Source of the DNA: JAXGVG01 sp040773965
GTDB lineage: Bacteria > Pseudomonadota > Alphaproteobacteria > UBA9219
NCBI GenBank assembly: GCA_040773965.1
Contig: JAXGVG010000079.1
Coordinates: 1-8,433 of the forward strand
Reading direction: 5' to 3'
DNA length: 8,433 bases
Below are positions 6,763 through 8,433 of this stretch, piece after piece; within the stretch, counting starts at the first letter, position 1, and every line of letters begins with the position of its first letter. Under the pieces are notes generated by a model, which was not told where the DNA came from, made no database searches, and was given only the letters and a program-made list of their open reading frames with translations. The position numbers were made by a program, and so were the translations under genes.

Positions 6763-8433
6763 TTACGTCGCCCTAAGATGCGGCGCCAATAGAATGTCGT
6801 TCCGGGCGCTGCCGGGAGCGATGATCGGAAAAACGTTTTCGTCCGGCTTGATCCGGCAATCCAGCAAAGCCGGGCCCTTATGGCTTAACAATTCCCCAAG
6901 CGCAGGCTCGAATTCCTCCGGTTTCGTGCAGCGCAGGCCTTTCCAGCCATGCGCCTGCGCGAGCATCGCGAAGTCCGGCTGTGTCTCCATGGAACTCTCC
7001 GAAAGGTTATTTTCGAAAAACAACTCCTGCCATTCCCGCACCATGCCGAGGCTGTGGTTGTTCAGCAAAAGGACCTTGACGGGCATTCCGTATTGAACGG
7101 CCGTGGACATTTCCTGACTGTTCATCTGGAACGAGCCGTCGCCGCTTACGCATACGACAAGCGAATTCGGACAGGCCATTTGCGCGCCGAGCGCGGCGGG
7201 CAATCCGAACCCCATCGTGCCGAAACCGCCGGAGGTGATAAGGCGGTTCGGCTGATCGAACCCATAATACTGGGCGACCCACATCTGATGTTGACCCACG
7301 TCGGTTACGATCAAGGGATCGCTGAAGCGGGTCATCTCGTGAAGCTGTTGGATGGCTTTCTGGGGTTTGATGGCGTCCGCCGAATCCGCGTAGTTTAAAG
7401 AATCGGCGCGCCGCCATTCGGCAATCTGTCCCCGCCATTCCCGCAAAGCTTCATGGTTGGGGCGGAAATCGCGGTTGCCCATCGCCGCAATCGTTCCATT
7501 CAATATTTGAGAGCAATCGCCCGCGAGCCCAACATCGGCGGAAACGAGTTTGTTGATCGAAGCAGGATCGATATCGATATGAATAACCTTGGCTTGCGGA
7601 GCAAAGCCATTGCACGCGGTTGTGACCCGGTCGTCGAAACGCGCGCCGATGGCAATAACAAGATCGGCGTTGCACAGGGACATGTTGGCTTCATAGGTGC
7701 CGTGCATGCCCGGCATGCCGAGCCATTGCGGATCCGAAGCCGGGAAGGCGCCAAGCCCCATCAAGGTGGACGTGACGGGAAAACCCGTCATTTTCGCCAC
7801 CGCGCGGAAAAGGCGACAGGCTTCCGGCAAAGAGACGTCTTTCGGCCTGTCGTTCACAAGGCCGCCGCCCGTGTAAAAAACGGGACGTTCGGCCCTGGCC
7901 ATAAGATCGAGCGCTTTCGCGATTTTCTGGCGTCCCACGGCGGGATGATCGCAGGCTCTTTGGCACAGCGAACGGTGAACGGTCATCCATTCGGCCGGAC
8001 GGCAATAAAGGCCGCTGGCGGTTTGAACATTCTTCGGAATGTCGACAAGAACCGGTCCGGGCCGTCCCGACCGGGCCAGGCAAAAAGCCTCATGCAGTAT
8101 GCGGGGTAAATCTTTTATATCGCGAACGAGGTAATTCTTTTTTGTGCAGGTGGCCGTGATGGCGGTGATATTGCATTCCTGAAAGGCCTGTGTGCCGATC
8201 AGGTTAACCGGCACTTGCCCCGTGATGACGACGAGAGGGATTGAATCCTGATAGGCTGTATGAATGCCCGTAACGGTATTCGTGGCGCCCGGGCCGGATG
8301 TCACCAGAACAACGCCGACATTGCCGCTCGCGCGCGCATAGCCGTCAGCGGCATGCACGGCGCCCTGTTCATGACGCACCAGAATGTGGCGCACGGCTTG
8401 TTGCCGTTTGTAAGCGTCATAGATCGGCAAAAC
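6763..8433 (-). CDS. ilvB: Acetolactate synthase catalytic (large) subunit, 5'-partial
   Basis: This ThDP- and FAD-dependent enzyme condenses two pyruvates to acetolactate, or pyruvate with 2-oxobutyrate, the first common step to valine, leucine and isoleucine. The frame runs off the right edge. The last codons read V-L-P-I-Y-D-A-Y, matching the conserved VLPIYDAL stretch, so the TTG at 8430-8428 is an internal Leu and the first few dozen residues are missing. The catalytic Glu is in RHEQGAVHAADGYA (codon 8370-8368). The ThDP motif opens with GDGSFQMNSQEM (GDG at 7135-7143) and closes with LLLNN (7057-7062). GMHGTYEAN...GARFDDRVT marks the central FAD region, and VREWQELF keeps the conserved Trp. 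A few conserved spots differ: GTQAFQE in place of GTDAFQE, and CTKKNYLV in place of CTKHNYLV. No ilvN/ilvH small subunit follows: the gene ends facing parC across repeats. Family identity is certain; a biosynthetic role is likely, and ilvB versus ilvI naming is arbitrary. Confidence 0.94.
   Translation of the reverse strand, partial: VLPIYDAYKRQQAVRHILVRHEQGAVHAADGYARASGNVGVVLVTSGPGATNTVTGIHTAYQDSIPLVVITGQVPVNLIGTQAFQECNITAITATCTKKNYLVRDIKDLPRILHEAFCLARSGRPGPVLVDIPKNVQTASGLYCRPAEWMTVHRSLCQRACDHPAVGRQKIAKALDLMARAERPVFYTGGGLVNDRPKDVSLPEACRLFRAVAKMTGFPVTSTLMGLGAFPASDPQWLGMPGMHGTYEANMSLCNADLVIAIGARFDDRVTTACNGFAPQAKVIHIDIDPASINKLVSADVGLAGDCSQILNGTIAAMGNRDFRPNHEALREWRGQIAEWRRADSLNYADSADAIKPQKAIQQLHEMTRFSDPLIVTDVGQHQMWVAQYYGFDQPNRLITSGGFGTMGFGLPAALGAQMACPNSLVVCVSGDGSFQMNSQEMSTAVQYGMPVKVLLLNNHSLGMVREWQELFFENNLSESSMETQPDFAMLAQAHGWKGLRCTKPEEFEPALGELLSHKGPALLDCRIKPDENVFPIIAPGSARNDILLAPHLRAT

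Noticed and set aside
8428..8430. TTG at 8430-8428 as the start of acetolactate synthase
   Set aside because: It encodes the Leu of the conserved VLPIYDA stretch; the family has several dozen more N-terminal residues.

Overview
The window looks like chromosomal DNA of a GC-rich alphaproteobacterium, probably of the Rhodospirillales/Micavibrio-like part of the class. Three things point there. RecO and ParC read as alphaproteobacterial types, the latter with the class-typical C-terminus. The sensor kinase carries the PleC/DivJ-like phosphoacceptor helix common in the class. The parC-ilvB gap carries the palindromic GTCATCCCGGC-GAAA-GCCGGGATCCA element that is widespread in these genomes. This placement comes from reading motifs, not from a search.

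Layout, left to right. (1) The 3' part of a membrane-bound PAS-domain histidine kinase (+ strand); its 5' end lies outside the window. (2) A family-4-type glycosyltransferase (- strand) with an extra C-terminal region, convergent with the kinase and overlapping its end by 24 bp. (3) A 65-bp divergent intergenic region. (4) recO, a recombinational repair protein (+ strand). (5) A 46-bp gap with a perfect 6-bp-arm inverted repeat, followed by parC, topoisomerase IV subunit A (+ strand). (6) A 163-bp gap with two complete and one half copy of the palindromic element; the first complete copy is followed by eight Ts and probably terminates parC. (7) The catalytic subunit of acetolactate synthase (- strand), convergent with parC and running off the right edge. 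Its 5' end is missing.

The genes are mostly housekeeping: DNA repair and chromosome decatenation (recO-parC, probably one transcription unit), branched-chain amino acid synthesis, one signalling protein and one probable envelope-polysaccharide enzyme. They do not form one pathway. I see no tRNA, rRNA, CRISPR array, transposase or phage gene, and no convincing new biological system. The points most worth a second look are the acetolactate synthase without a small-subunit gene directly downstream, the extra C-terminal module of the glycosyltransferase, and the repeat cluster that doubles as a terminator.
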